A DNA stretch of 64,000 nucleotides from Ferranicluibacter rubi (lineage in GTDB: Bacteria > Pseudomonadota > Alphaproteobacteria > Rhizobiales > Rhizobiaceae), in NCBI RefSeq assembly GCF_011603255.1, contig NZ_JAANCM010000014.1, forward strand, positions 60,176 to 124,175, read 5' to 3'. The translations under genes and the position numbers were made by a program. Positions within the stretch are counted from its first letter, which is position 1, and every line of letters begins with the position of its first letter. Of the stretch, positions 1 through 9,534 are shown one piece after another. The notes below the pieces were generated by a model, which did no database searches, was not told the DNA's origin, and saw only the letters and a program-made list of their open reading frames with translations.

Positions 1-2
1 CC

Positions 3-509
3 CGAAGCGCCGCGTGGCACCGCATTCGGTCCATGTGTGTCACGGGGCTTGCGGCCTGCCTCGCTCTCGCTGCAGGACCGGCAGCGGCGCATGTCACCAT
101 CGCGGCGAAAGGCGTGAAGGCCGGGCAGACGACGACCTTCGTGCTGAAGATTCCGCATGGTTGCGCCGGCGCGGCGACGACCGGCCTGCGGGTTGCCGTG
201 CCCGGCGAGCTTTCCGACATCGCGCCACAGGACAAGGCCGGCTGGACGGCGGTGGTGACGCCTTCTGCCGGAGGAGCCGGTGCAAGCGCGAAACGGGCAC
301 AGATCACCTGGACGGGTGGCACGATCGCTGCAGCCGATCACGCGGAGTTCGCTTTCAAGGCAAAGGTCGCCGCGGATGCGAAGGGGCGGATCTATGTGCC
401 GATCGTCCAGCAGTGCGGCGATGCCGCCGAGCGCTGGATCGAAATTCCCGAAAGTCCGGACACCGGCGAACCCGGCAAGCCGGCTCCGGCTTTCGATGTG
501 AAGCCCTGA
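3..509 (+). CDS. YcnI-like DUF1775 periplasmic copper protein, 5' end probably outside the window
   Basis: DUF1775/YcnI proteins are exported, bind Cu(II) through the N-terminal histidine of the mature chain, and usually sit beside CopC/CopD genes. The visible chain has a hydrophobic signal segment ending in GPAAA followed directly by His, a beta-sandwich-like domain of about 135 residues, and a Trp in the stretch CGDAAERWIEIPE that fits the family's metal site. The first ATG is at 33, but the frame stays open to the left edge and the residues before that ATG (including several Arg) look like the missing signal n-region. No Shine-Dalgarno precedes 33, so the true start is probably upstream of the window. 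A CopC-CopD gene follows 127 bases later on the same strand, supporting a copper role. Confidence 0.8.
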   Translation, partial: RSAAWHRIRSMCVTGLAACLALAAGPAAAHVTIAAKGVKAGQTTTFVLKIPHGCAGAATTGLRVAVPGELSDIAPQDKAGWTAVVTPSAGGAGASAKRAQITWTGGTIAAADHAEFAFKAKVAADAKGRIYVPIVQQCGDAAERWIEIPESPDTGEPGKPAPAFDVKP

Positions 510-636
510 CTGGCCGGTGTCGGGTCGGAGAACCGGCATTGCGGAGGGTCGCACTTTGATGACGCGCCAGCGTGGGCGAAGCGGACTGCGTTCGTCATTT
601 CCACTGCTGCGCTTCGAGGTAGGAGGCATCAGCAAA

Positions 637-2298
637 ATGATCGCCGCCAAGGCTTTGCCGGACTGTTGCAAGCCGCTCGTGTCCGGCCTCGTCATGTTCA
701 TAACAGTGCTGCTGCTTCTGCTGGTGAGCGCGGGGGGCGCCTCTGCGCATGCGCAGCTCGTTGCGTCCGATCCGGCGGATGGTGCGGTTCTCGTGGCGGC
801 GCCACGTCAGATCGTGCTGACGTTTTCCGAGCCGGTGGATCCCCTCGTTTTCCGGTTGAGCGACCCCGTGGGACAAATGGAAATGCTCCCTGTGGTCCGC
901 TCCGACACGACGCGGCTCGTCGTGACGCTTCCTTCCGGGCTTGTCCCCGGCACGCACAGCCTGTCGTGGCGCGTGACGTCTGCGGACGGGCATCCGATTG
1001 GCGGTGGGTTGTTGTTTTCCGTCGGCAAAGCCAGTGCAACCGGGCCGAGCCTGGCGTCGGCGACCGACCCGGTTACAGCGGCCGGTCTCTGGGCGTCCCG
1101 CCTGTTCGCCATGACCGGTCTCGTCATTGGTGTCGGCGGAGCGGGATGGGCGGCCCTGCTTTTCCGTCCGTGTCATCTGCGCGGACATGCCGTTTCGGGC
1201 GGTTCCTCGCTCATTGCGCTCTCCCTTTGGCTCGGCATTGCCGCCACGCCGGTCTGGATCGCGTTTCAGGGCTTCGATGCCCTCGGAGAGGCGCCGGGCG
1301 GATGGATGTCGGCCGCGGTCTGGTCCGCCGGCCTCACGGCCACCGCCTATGGTCGGGCTGCATTGGTCGGCGCCGCAGCCATGGTCGCGGCACTGGTGTC
1401 GCTTCGGGTCCGCCATGTTCGTCTCCGCCTCGGGCTTTCCGGGCTTGCCTTCGCGCTGGCGGGTCTTGCGGCGGCGATGGCGGGGCATGCCGCAACGGCA
1501 CCGCCGCGTCTCGCCACCGTTCCCGCGATCGTGCTTCACATGCTCGCCGCCATGGCCTGGATCGGTGGTCTCCTGCCGCTTCTGGCAGCGCTCGGCGGTT
1601 CCAGCCGACCGTCTCCCGATCGTGCGGCACTTCTTCTATTCTCGCGTCTCATCCCGTTTGTTCTGGCGGTGCTCGTCGGCTCGGGCCTGCTGCTCGCGGT
1701 CGTGCAGGTGCAGACGCTGTCGAACCTGTGGGCGACGGCTTACGGCCAGGTGCTCCTCGCCAAACTTGCCATCGTCTCACTTCTGGTCTTGCTGGCAGCC
1801 GTCAATCGGTTCCTCTGGACCCGCCCCGCGTCAAAGGGATCGCCCCACGCCTTGCATCTTCTCCGGCGCAGTATCCTCGCGGAGGTCGTGCTCGGCACGC
1901 TGGTGCTTGCGGTCCTCGGCCTCTGGCGCTTTACGCCGCCACCCCGGGCACTGGCGTCTTCGTTTCCGCTCGTTCAGGAGCGGCAGGTCGCGGAACAGGG
2001 CCTGATGGCGACGCTCTCGATCACGCCGGCGTGGACAGGTCCGGTTCGTGTTTCTTTGCGGGACCTGATGCTCGACGGGCATTCGATCGATCCGCTGTCG
2101 GTCACGGTGGAACTCGACAATCCCGCCAACGGCATCGGCCCCTTCACGCGCGAGGCCCGGCGCGGCGGAGACGGTGCTTTTCAGGCGGATGGCTTCGTGC
2201 TGCCGGTCGGGGGTGTCTGGAACGCTCGGGTAACCGTGCTGGTCGATGATTTCACCTCGGTCACGATGACGAGCCGCTTCGACATCGCCGCACCGTGA
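637..2298 (+). CDS. CopC-CopD fusion, copper resistance/uptake membrane protein
   Basis: A 553-residue fusion of a periplasmic CopC copper-binding domain and a CopD membrane domain. The start at 637 has the purine-rich AGGTAGGAGG upstream; longer in-frame starts lack this and would spoil the signal peptide. Residues 1-37 are a signal peptide; the mature protein would begin at His38 (HAQL), the usual first copper ligand of CopC, and the conserved SADGHPIGG segment carries His119. Roughly residues 150-430 contain about eight hydrophobic helices typical of CopD, and the last 100 residues form a beta-rich periplasmic domain. It lies just downstream of a DUF1775 gene. Whether it imports copper or only handles it in the periplasm cannot be told from sequence. 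Confidence 0.9.
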   Translation: MIAAKALPDCCKPLVSGLVMFITVLLLLLVSAGGASAHAQLVASDPADGAVLVAAPRQIVLTFSEPVDPLVFRLSDPVGQMEMLPVVRSDTTRLVVTLPSGLVPGTHSLSWRVTSADGHPIGGGLLFSVGKASATGPSLASATDPVTAAGLWASRLFAMTGLVIGVGGAGWAALLFRPCHLRGHAVSGGSSLIALSLWLGIAATPVWIAFQGFDALGEAPGGWMSAAVWSAGLTATAYGRAALVGAAAMVAALVSLRVRHVRLRLGLSGLAFALAGLAAAMAGHAATAPPRLATVPAIVLHMLAAMAWIGGLLPLLAALGGSSRPSPDRAALLLFSRLIPFVLAVLVGSGLLLAVVQVQTLSNLWATAYGQVLLAKLAIVSLLVLLAAVNRFLWTRPASKGSPHALHLLRRSILAEVVLGTLVLAVLGLWRFTPPPRALASSFPLVQERQVAEQGLMATLSITPAWTGPVRVSLRDLMLDGHSIDPLSVTVELDNPANGIGPFTREARRGGDGAFQADGFVLPVGGVWNARVTVLVDDFTSVTMTSRFDIAAP

Positions 2299-2507
2299 TG
2301 CCCCGCATGCAGACGGCGGTGCTCTATAGAAACATCGGCTTACCGAGCTTCCAGAATGAGTTTGCGTGACTGCGTGAGACTTTGGACCAAATTTCTCCCG
2401 CAGTGCCGATCGGCAGGCCATCCTTCGTTGCTTCATATGGCAGCATTTGCAATTTTTCAGGGCACTCTCTAAAGCGTCCTCCTCCCAAGACCGAAAGCAG
2501 ACCCGTC

Positions 2508-3356
2508 ATGAAGAAAACCCTGGCCGCCCTCATCGAAAAGACCGCCTTCACCCGGCGCGCCGGCCTGGCGCTTGCCGCTTCCGCAGCCGTTGCCGCCTTC
2601 GTCTCCGTGGGGCCGACGCCGGTTCTGGCGCAGGACAAGACCTCCGTGAAGGTCGGTATCATGAGCGGTGAGGACGAGGACGTCTGGCGCGTCGTCGTTG
2701 CCGAAGCCGGCAAGAAGGGCCTGTCGGTCGAGACCGTCGTCTTCAACGACTATACCCAGCCGAACGAGGCGCTGGAGCGCGGCGAAATCGACGCCAACGC
2801 CTTCCAGCATCTTCCCTATCTCGAAAACCAGATCAAGCAGCACGGCTACAAGATCACGCCGGCTGGCTATACCGGCGTCTGGCCGATCGGCGTCTATTCG
2901 CGCAAGACGTCTAAGATCGCGGATCTGGCAGAAGGCGCCGTTGTCGGCGTGCCGAACGATCCGTCGAATGAGGGGCGTGCCCTGCGCGTGCTGCAGAACG
3001 AAGGCCTGATCAAGCTCAAGGAGGGTACGGGCATTCTCGCGACGATCACCGATATCGAGGAAAACCCGAAGAAGCTCGAAATCAAGGAGCTGGATGCCGG
3101 CATCGTCGGCCGTTCCATCGACGATCTCGACGCGGCTGTTGTTAACACCGACTGGGCGTTGAAGAGCGGCCTGACGCCGGAAAACCGGATCGCGCAGGAG
3201 CCGGTGGACGGCAACCCCTACCGCAACTTCATCGCGGTGAAGGAAGATCAGAAGGATGCAGCTTGGGTGAAGACGCTGGTCTCGTCCTACCAGAACGAGA
3301 CGGTGAAGGCCGAGTTCGACCGTGTGTACAAGGGCACGGGCATCAGCGCATACTAA
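2508..3356 (+). CDS. metQ: MetQ/NlpA-family substrate-binding protein, methionine-type ABC importer
   Basis: A 282-residue periplasmic binding protein of the MetQ/NlpA family, which delivers D/L-methionine or related compounds to MetNI. The start at 2508 gives a signal peptide of about 42 residues containing TRRAGLALAASAAVAAF and ending in VLAQ. An ATG-free extension further upstream has no signal character. Family motifs are visible: KVGIMSGEDEDVW at the start of the mature chain, NDYTQPNEAL, DANAFQHLPYLE and VPNDPSNEGRAL. There is no lipobox cysteine, unlike the lipoprotein MetQ of enterobacteria, so this one is probably soluble in the periplasm. metN and metI follow, separated by a hairpin. 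The substrate could be another small sulfur compound, given the monooxygenase downstream. Confidence 0.92.
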   Translation: MKKTLAALIEKTAFTRRAGLALAASAAVAAFVSVGPTPVLAQDKTSVKVGIMSGEDEDVWRVVVAEAGKKGLSVETVVFNDYTQPNEALERGEIDANAFQHLPYLENQIKQHGYKITPAGYTGVWPIGVYSRKTSKIADLAEGAVVGVPNDPSNEGRALRVLQNEGLIKLKEGTGILATITDIEENPKKLEIKELDAGIVGRSIDDLDAAVVNTDWALKSGLTPENRIAQEPVDGNPYRNFIAVKEDQKDAAWVKTLVSSYQNETVKAEFDRVYKGTGISAY

Positions 3357-3358
3357 CG

Positions 3359-3411
3359 CTCACTGCGTGAGAGACAGAAAACGGCTCGCGGCCCCGGCTG
3401 CCGCGAGCCGT
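3359..3411 (+). promoter_or_regulatory. Two hairpins between metQ and metN
   Basis: A small dyad CTCAC/GTGAG (3359-3371) sits just after the metQ stop. It is followed by an 11-bp perfect inverted repeat ACGGCTCGCGG (3381-3391) with CCGCGAGCCGT (3401-3411) and a 9-base loop. There is no real T-run after it, so it may be a processing or attenuation hairpin that keeps metQ mRNA more abundant than metNI, rather than a full terminator. Confidence 0.6.
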
Positions 3412-3440
3412 TCGCCGTTGCGGCGAGGAAGGACTTGATA

Positions 3441-4527
<1,087 letters not shown>

Positions 4528-4547
<20 letters not shown>

Positions 4548-5181
4548 TCTTCTGATGCGGTCTCTCTGGGAGACCGTATTGATGACGCTCGCCTCCGGCA
4601 TCATCTCGCTGGTCGCCGGACTGCCGCTCGGCCTCGCCCTCGTGATGACCGGCAAGGGCGGTATTTCGGAGAACCTGTGGGTGAACCGCGTGCTCGGCGC
4701 CGTCGTCAACGGTTTCCGCTCGGTGCCGTTCATCATTCTCCTCGTGGCGCTGATCCCCGTCACGCGCTTCATCGTCGGCAGCTCGATTGGAACCTGGGCG
4801 GCGATCGTGCCGCTGTCGATCGCCGCGACGCCCTATTATGCGCGCATCGCGGAGGTGTCGCTGCGCGAGGTGGATCGCGGGCTGATCGAGGCGGTGCGCT
4901 CCATGGGCGGCAATCGCTGGACGATCGTGCGCGAGGTGTTGCTGCCCGAGGCGCTGCCCGGCATCGTCGCCGGCTTCACCGTCACGCTCGTCACGCTGAT
5001 CGGTGCCTCGGCCATGGCCGGTGCCATCGGTGCCGGCGGACTCGGCGATCTCGCCATCCGCTACGGCTACCAGCGCTTCGAGACTACGGTCATGGTCGCG
5101 GTCGTCGTGGTGCTCATCGTGCTTGTCTGCGCCATCCAGTGGCTCGGCGACCGTCTGGTCGATCGCCTGGACCATCGCTGA
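4528..5181 (+). CDS. metI: MetI, methionine-type ABC transporter permease
   Basis: A 217-residue inner-membrane permease, the same length as Escherichia coli MetI, with about five transmembrane helices. The EAA loop that contacts the ATPase is visible as LIEAVRSMGGNRWTIVREVLLPEALPG when read in two parts around residues 115-140. The start at 4528 lies inside the end of metN (20-base overlap) and has GGAGG nine bases upstream, suggesting translational coupling. Together with metQ and metN it makes a complete importer. Confidence 0.95.
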
Positions 5182-5258
5182 CACCTTTGCTGTTTCCGCC
5201 GCCGTTTCCGCTTCAAGGCCCGTGATGTTATCGCCGGGCGAACTCAAGGGAAGTGCCC

Positions 5259-6587
5259 ATGTCCAAGCAGATGCATCTCGGCGCCTTCATGCGGCCTGTC
5301 AGCCTGCACACCGGCGCCTGGCGCTATCCCGGGTCCGCACCGGACGCGAATTTCAGCTTCAAGCACCTGAAGCGCTTCGCGCAGACGCTGGAGGCCGCGA
5401 AGTTCGACGCCTTCTTCATGGCCGATCATCTCGCCGTGCTTAACATGCCGGTGGAGGCGCTAAAGCGCAGCCATACAGTGACCTCGTTCGAGCCCTTCAC
5501 GCTGCTCTCCGCACTGGCCGCCGTCACCGAGCGGATCGGCCTCGTGGCCACCGCCTCGACCACGTTCGATGCGCCCTATCACATCGCCCGGCGCTTCGCC
5601 TCGCTCGATCATATCAGCGACGGCCGGGCCGGCTGGAACATCGTCACGACGTCCAACCCCGATGCCGCGCTCAATTTCGGCCTGGACGAGCATGTGGAGC
5701 ATGGTGAGCGCTATCGCCGGGCGCGCGAGTTCTTCGACGTCGTCACCGGCCTCTGGGACAGTTTTGCCGACGATGCCTTCCTGCGCGATCAGGAAAGCGG
5801 ACTGTTCTTCGACCCCGAGCGGACGCATGTGCTCGACCATCACGGGCCGAGCCTCGATGTGCGTGGCCCGCTCAACATCGCCCGCCCGCCGCAGGGCTGG
5901 CCCGTCATCGTGCAGGCGGGACAATCCGAGCCCGGTCGCCAGCTTGCCGCGGAAACGGCCGAGGTGATCTTCGCCGCGCCGCGCGATCTCGCAGGCGGGC
6001 AGGAGCTTTTTGCCGATATCAAGGGGCGACTGGAAACGCTCGGCCGGTCACGGGACCACCTGAAGATCCTGCCGGCCGCCTTCATCATCATCGGTGATAC
6101 GATCGAGGAGGCGAAGGCCAAGCGCGCGTTGCTCGACAGTCTAGTGCATTTCGAAAGCGGCATCGCCTCCCTGTCGATCGCGCTCGGCCTCGATGCCTCG
6201 GGTTTTCCTCTCGATGCACCGCTGCCGCGCGACCTTCCCGACACCAACGCCAGCAAGACGGGCCGCCAGCAGGTGCTGAAGCTTGCCGAAACCGATGGAC
6301 TGACCGTGCGGCAGCTGGCGCAGCGCTATGGCGGCTATTCCGGCCTTGCCTTCGTGGGAACGCCGGAAAGTGTTGCCGACGAGATGGAGACCTGGATCGA
6401 CGCGGAAGGGTCGGATGGCTTCAATGTGGTCTTCCCCTACCTGCCGCAAGGGCTGGACGACGTGGCGCATCGGCTCGTTCCCGAACTCCAGCGGCGCGGC
6501 CGGTTCCGTAGGGAATATGAAGGCACGACGCTGCGCGATCACCTCGGCCTGCCACGTCCCGATAATCGGTTCTTCCCGACCAGGTAA
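5259..6587 (+). CDS. FMN-dependent monooxygenase, NtaA/SnaA/DszA family
   Basis: A 442-residue bacterial luciferase-like flavin monooxygenase of the group that includes nitrilotriacetate monooxygenase, DszA and DmoA. These enzymes use reduced FMN from a partner reductase. Family features are the TIM-barrel start MHLGAFMRPVSLHTGAWR, FFMADHL, the SDGRAGWNIVTT motif, and VGTPESVADEM near the C-terminus. ATG 5259 has AAGGGAA upstream; a GTG two codons earlier is in frame. It begins 77 bases after metI on the same strand and is likely co-transcribed. That suggests the importer brings in an organosulfur (or C-N) compound that this enzyme cleaves. The substrate is not readable from sequence, and no flavin reductase gene is nearby. 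Confidence 0.88.
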   Translation: MSKQMHLGAFMRPVSLHTGAWRYPGSAPDANFSFKHLKRFAQTLEAAKFDAFFMADHLAVLNMPVEALKRSHTVTSFEPFTLLSALAAVTERIGLVATASTTFDAPYHIARRFASLDHISDGRAGWNIVTTSNPDAALNFGLDEHVEHGERYRRAREFFDVVTGLWDSFADDAFLRDQESGLFFDPERTHVLDHHGPSLDVRGPLNIARPPQGWPVIVQAGQSEPGRQLAAETAEVIFAAPRDLAGGQELFADIKGRLETLGRSRDHLKILPAAFIIIGDTIEEAKAKRALLDSLVHFESGIASLSIALGLDASGFPLDAPLPRDLPDTNASKTGRQQVLKLAETDGLTVRQLAQRYGGYSGLAFVGTPESVADEMETWIDAEGSDGFNVVFPYLPQGLDDVAHRLVPELQRRGRFRREYEGTTLRDHLGLPRPDNRFFPTR

Positions 6588-6602
6588 CCGCGCACGGCAC
6601 AG

Positions 6603-8135
6603 TCAGGTTTCCTCGATGCGTCGCTGGTCGTCGGGCAGGACAGCGAGTTCGCGCCAGTCGATCTCTTCCAGGAGCAGATTGTACTCGTCGACATTGAGCC
6701 GGTTGCCGGTTCGCAGTCGCTCCAGTGCCGTGCGCTGGGCGTCGATCGCCTCCAGCGCCAGCGCGCGATAGGTCTGCAGCGCATCGGCACCTTCTGTATC
6801 GGCCAGAGCGGCCCGTTCGATGGCGAACTTGGTCCGCACCAGTTCGGCCTCCCGTCCTGTCCGGTCGCTGATCCGGTCGAGCCCGGCCGAGGCGATTTCG
6901 AGCCGGAAACCGGTCATGTCGCGGGCTCCCTCTTCGCGCCTGTCGAGCCCCAGCAGCCGGATGAGCGGCGCGAGGGTCAAGCCTTGGAGGACGAGGGTTG
7001 CGAGGACTACGGCGAAAGCGGCCAGCAGAACGAGATCCCGCTGCGGGAAATCGGAGGGTAGTGCGAAGGCTGTCGCCAGCGTGACGAGGCCGCGCATGCC
7101 GCACCAGGCCGCGAGAACCGACTGCCGCACATCCGTCTGCTCATCGCCGCTAAGCAAGGCATTGCGAACGCGGTTGAAGCCGATGCAGATGACGAAACGG
7201 ACCACGATGACGGTGATCACGACGGCAGCGATGAAGCTTGATGCATGGATCAGTCTCTCGGTCGTCATGCCGCCGATGATATCGCGCACCTGCATGCCCA
7301 TCAGCAGAAAGGCCATGACGTTGAGCACGAAGACGACCGCGCTCCAGACGGCATAGGACTGCACGCGCATGCGGGCCGAGGAGCGGCTGGTGCTGCTGGC
7401 CGCGATGGTCATGGCGAAGGCGACGATGGCGAGCACCGCCGACAGGCCGAGATGTTCGGCGACGATCCAGAGGAGGAATGTCTGGACGAACTGCAGGAGG
7501 TTGCCGCCAAGCGTTCCCGCGACATAGCCGGTGACGCGAGCGGAAAACCAAGCCGTGGCCATGCCGAGCAGGATACCGCCCGGCGCGGCGATGACGAAAT
7601 GCAGCGCAACGGTGGGCCCGAGCCCGCCCGATGTCTGCACCGTAAGCGCCGCGCCGAAGATCAGCAGAGCGGCTGCGTCGTTGAACAGGCTCTCGCCGCG
7701 CAGAACGGCATCCGTGCTGCGGGGAATGGACATGCCGGAGAGAACGGCGGTCGCGGCCGCGGCATCCGGCGGCGCGACGATGGCGCCGAGCACGAGGGCG
7801 GCGGCGATGGGCAGGCCGGCATAGGACCAGCCGATGAAGGCAACGGCGGCGGCAGTCGCCACGACCCCGCCGACGGCAAAGACGATCAACGCCGCCCAGT
7901 AGCGCCGCGCGGTGTTGACCGGAAAATCGAAGGCGGCATCCATGAGGGCCGGCGCGATGAACAGCGCGAGCGCCGTTTCCGGCTCCAGTGCGATATAGGG
8001 AACGCCCGGCACGAGCGCCGCCGCAACGCCGGCCATGGCCAGCATCGACGGATACGGCACCGACAGCCGCCGCGAGACCTGCAGCAGCGCGATGGCGACG
8101 AGAAGGAGGACGAGAAGGCTCTCGAAGAAGTTCAT
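6603..8135 (-). CDS. CPA1-family Na+/H+ antiporter
   Basis: A 510-residue integral membrane protein of the monovalent cation:proton antiporter-1 family, likely exchanging Na+ or K+ for protons across the inner membrane. About 12 hydrophobic helices are visible. The family signatures APPDAAAATAVL and GESLFNDAAAL carry the acidic residues of the ion path. A hydrophilic cytoplasmic tail of roughly 120 residues (after LIRLLGLDRREEG) is rich in Glu and Arg. The start MNFFESLLVLLL at 8135 is chosen because the 14 residues available upstream are hydrophilic and poorly supported; the ribosome site is weak. It is convergent with the monooxygenase gene, 15 bases away. Confidence 0.88.
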   Translation of the reverse strand: MNFFESLLVLLLVAIALLQVSRRLSVPYPSMLAMAGVAAALVPGVPYIALEPETALALFIAPALMDAAFDFPVNTARRYWAALIVFAVGGVVATAAAVAFIGWSYAGLPIAAALVLGAIVAPPDAAAATAVLSGMSIPRSTDAVLRGESLFNDAAALLIFGAALTVQTSGGLGPTVALHFVIAAPGGILLGMATAWFSARVTGYVAGTLGGNLLQFVQTFLLWIVAEHLGLSAVLAIVAFAMTIAASSTSRSSARMRVQSYAVWSAVVFVLNVMAFLLMGMQVRDIIGGMTTERLIHASSFIAAVVITVIVVRFVICIGFNRVRNALLSGDEQTDVRQSVLAAWCGMRGLVTLATAFALPSDFPQRDLVLLAAFAVVLATLVLQGLTLAPLIRLLGLDRREEGARDMTGFRLEIASAGLDRISDRTGREAELVRTKFAIERAALADTEGADALQTYRALALEAIDAQRTALERLRTGNRLNVDEYNLLLEEIDWRELAVLPDDQRRIEET

Positions 8136-8309
8136 CGGTTTTGCGTCATCCCCCGATGTCTCCTCTCGCCTCTGCACCGCAGACCGTCCACCGCCCGTTG
8201 CCGGCGTCGTGTGACGGGAAGCGCCGACATTGCCTCAGCCGCGGTCAGTGGTCCAGAGCGGGAATGTCGGCAAAGAGAGTTTGCGCAAAGGTTGCTGACG
8301 CGGGGGCGC

Positions 8310-9416
8310 TTATTTCATCAGGCCGGCAGCCCGGAGGGCGTTTTCGATGACGTCCTTGACGCTTTCGGGCTTGACGCTTTCGGGCTTGACGTTTTCCGGT
8401 CTGCCGGGCGTGGCAGCAGAGGCCCCGGTTCCGGCCGATGCTGCGGGGCGTGTCTTCTTCTCGAAGGAGGGGATGATGCCCCAGTTGCGGGCGATGTGAA
8501 CCGTCGAGGAGATGCCGACATCCAGCATGTAGGGGGCCGCTTCGCCGTAACCGCTCTGCGGATCGAGCGGCGTGCCATGGCCCATGCCGCGCACGAGGAA
8601 AAGGTCCAACACCTCACGCCCTGACCTGTCGACCCAGATGTGCCGCTCCTGCCCATCCACGGTTTCGACCCGCTCCGGACGGTCAACGACACCGAGCGCG
8701 CCGCGCCACTGGTCGATGAGCGCGCCGGCATTGGTGTCGGCGACCGTGCTGTCGGACGTGCCCTGCCAGATCGAGACGGTCGGCCACGGGCCTTTATGTG
8801 GGGATGCGGCGGACAGCAGTGCCTGCAGCCTGCCTGCGTCCGGCAGGCCATGGCCGCGCATGCGGTCGAAGGCTTCGGGCACGCTGCCGGCAACGGCGTG
8901 CGGCAGGCCGGCGATGATGGCGCCGCCTGCGAAGATTTCGGGATAGGTGGCGAGCAGCGAATTTGCCATGGCACCGCCGGCCGACAGTCCGGTGACGTAG
9001 ACGCGGCGCGGATCGACCCCGTGGTCGGATATCATCGTGGCGATCATCTCCCGGATCGAGAGGACCTCGCCGGATCCGCGCGTCACATCGGGTTTGGCAA
9101 ACCAGTTGAAGCAGAGATTGCCGTTATTGCTGCGGCTCTGCTCGGGAAACAGGACGGCGAAGCCGTAATCCTCCGCCAGCGCCGACCAGCCGGAGCCGCG
9201 ATCGTAGCCGGCCGCATTCTGCGTGCAGCCGTGCAAAACGACGACCAGCGGCGGCGCGCCTTTCGTCTTTTCAGGCGTGCGGTACCAGGCGGTGAGCGCA
9301 CCGGGATTGGTGCCGACGATCTCGAGGGGCTGCAATCCAGACGCGGCAGGCTGCAGACCTTCGGGGCGGGCTTTCAGACGTGCCAGACGCTCGATCGTAT
9401 CGGATAGTTTTCGCAT
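8310..9416 (-). CDS. PHB-depolymerase-family esterase
   Basis: A 368-residue alpha/beta hydrolase of the extracellular PHB depolymerase/LpqC-type family. The oxyanion region VVVLHGCTQNAAGYD and the nucleophile elbow GLSAGGAMAN (Ser in GxSxG) are clear; downstream LIDQWRG and GMGHGTPLD supply likely Asp and His positions. I see no convincing signal peptide, so in this organism it may act on intracellular or non-polymer esters. The start is the Met of MRKLSDTIERLARL. The C-terminus has a short low-complexity linker with three tandem 5-residue units (PENVK, PESVK, PESVK). The first part of the protein resembles the N-terminal extension common in rhizobial homologues. Confidence 0.85.
   Translation of the reverse strand: MRKLSDTIERLARLKARPEGLQPAASGLQPLEIVGTNPGALTAWYRTPEKTKGAPPLVVVLHGCTQNAAGYDRGSGWSALAEDYGFAVLFPEQSRSNNGNLCFNWFAKPDVTRGSGEVLSIREMIATMISDHGVDPRRVYVTGLSAGGAMANSLLATYPEIFAGGAIIAGLPHAVAGSVPEAFDRMRGHGLPDAGRLQALLSAASPHKGPWPTVSIWQGTSDSTVADTNAGALIDQWRGALGVVDRPERVETVDGQERHIWVDRSGREVLDLFLVRGMGHGTPLDPQSGYGEAAPYMLDVGISSTVHIARNWGIIPSFEKKTRPAASAGTGASAATPGRPENVKPESVKPESVKDVIENALRAAGLMK
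8355..8399 (-). repeat. Three tandem 15-bp units inside the esterase gene
   Basis: Three consecutive 15-base units (two identical, CTTGACGCTTTCGGG on the plus strand, and a third with two changes) encode the pentapeptide repeat PENVK/PESVK/PESVK near the esterase C-terminus. This is a likely slip-strand variable site that changes linker length without breaking the frame. Confidence 0.9.
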
Positions 9417-9534
9417 GGGCCGTCTCCAGGCTCTGGGCCGGACCCGGGACATGTGGGGTGGCGCATGGTGCAGTGCACAACAGATGGGATGCCATCATGG
9501 CGAGACAAGGGCACCGGTGGTCCCGCGTCATTAT

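Noticed and set aside
2299..2507. Possible SAM riboswitch upstream of metQ
   Set aside because: I could not find a conserved SAM-II or SAM/SAH core or a matching pseudoknot; only a 209-base leader with weak promoter-like elements.
8355..8399. Possible CRISPR-like repeats
   Set aside because: Contiguous 15-base units without spacers, in frame inside a gene.
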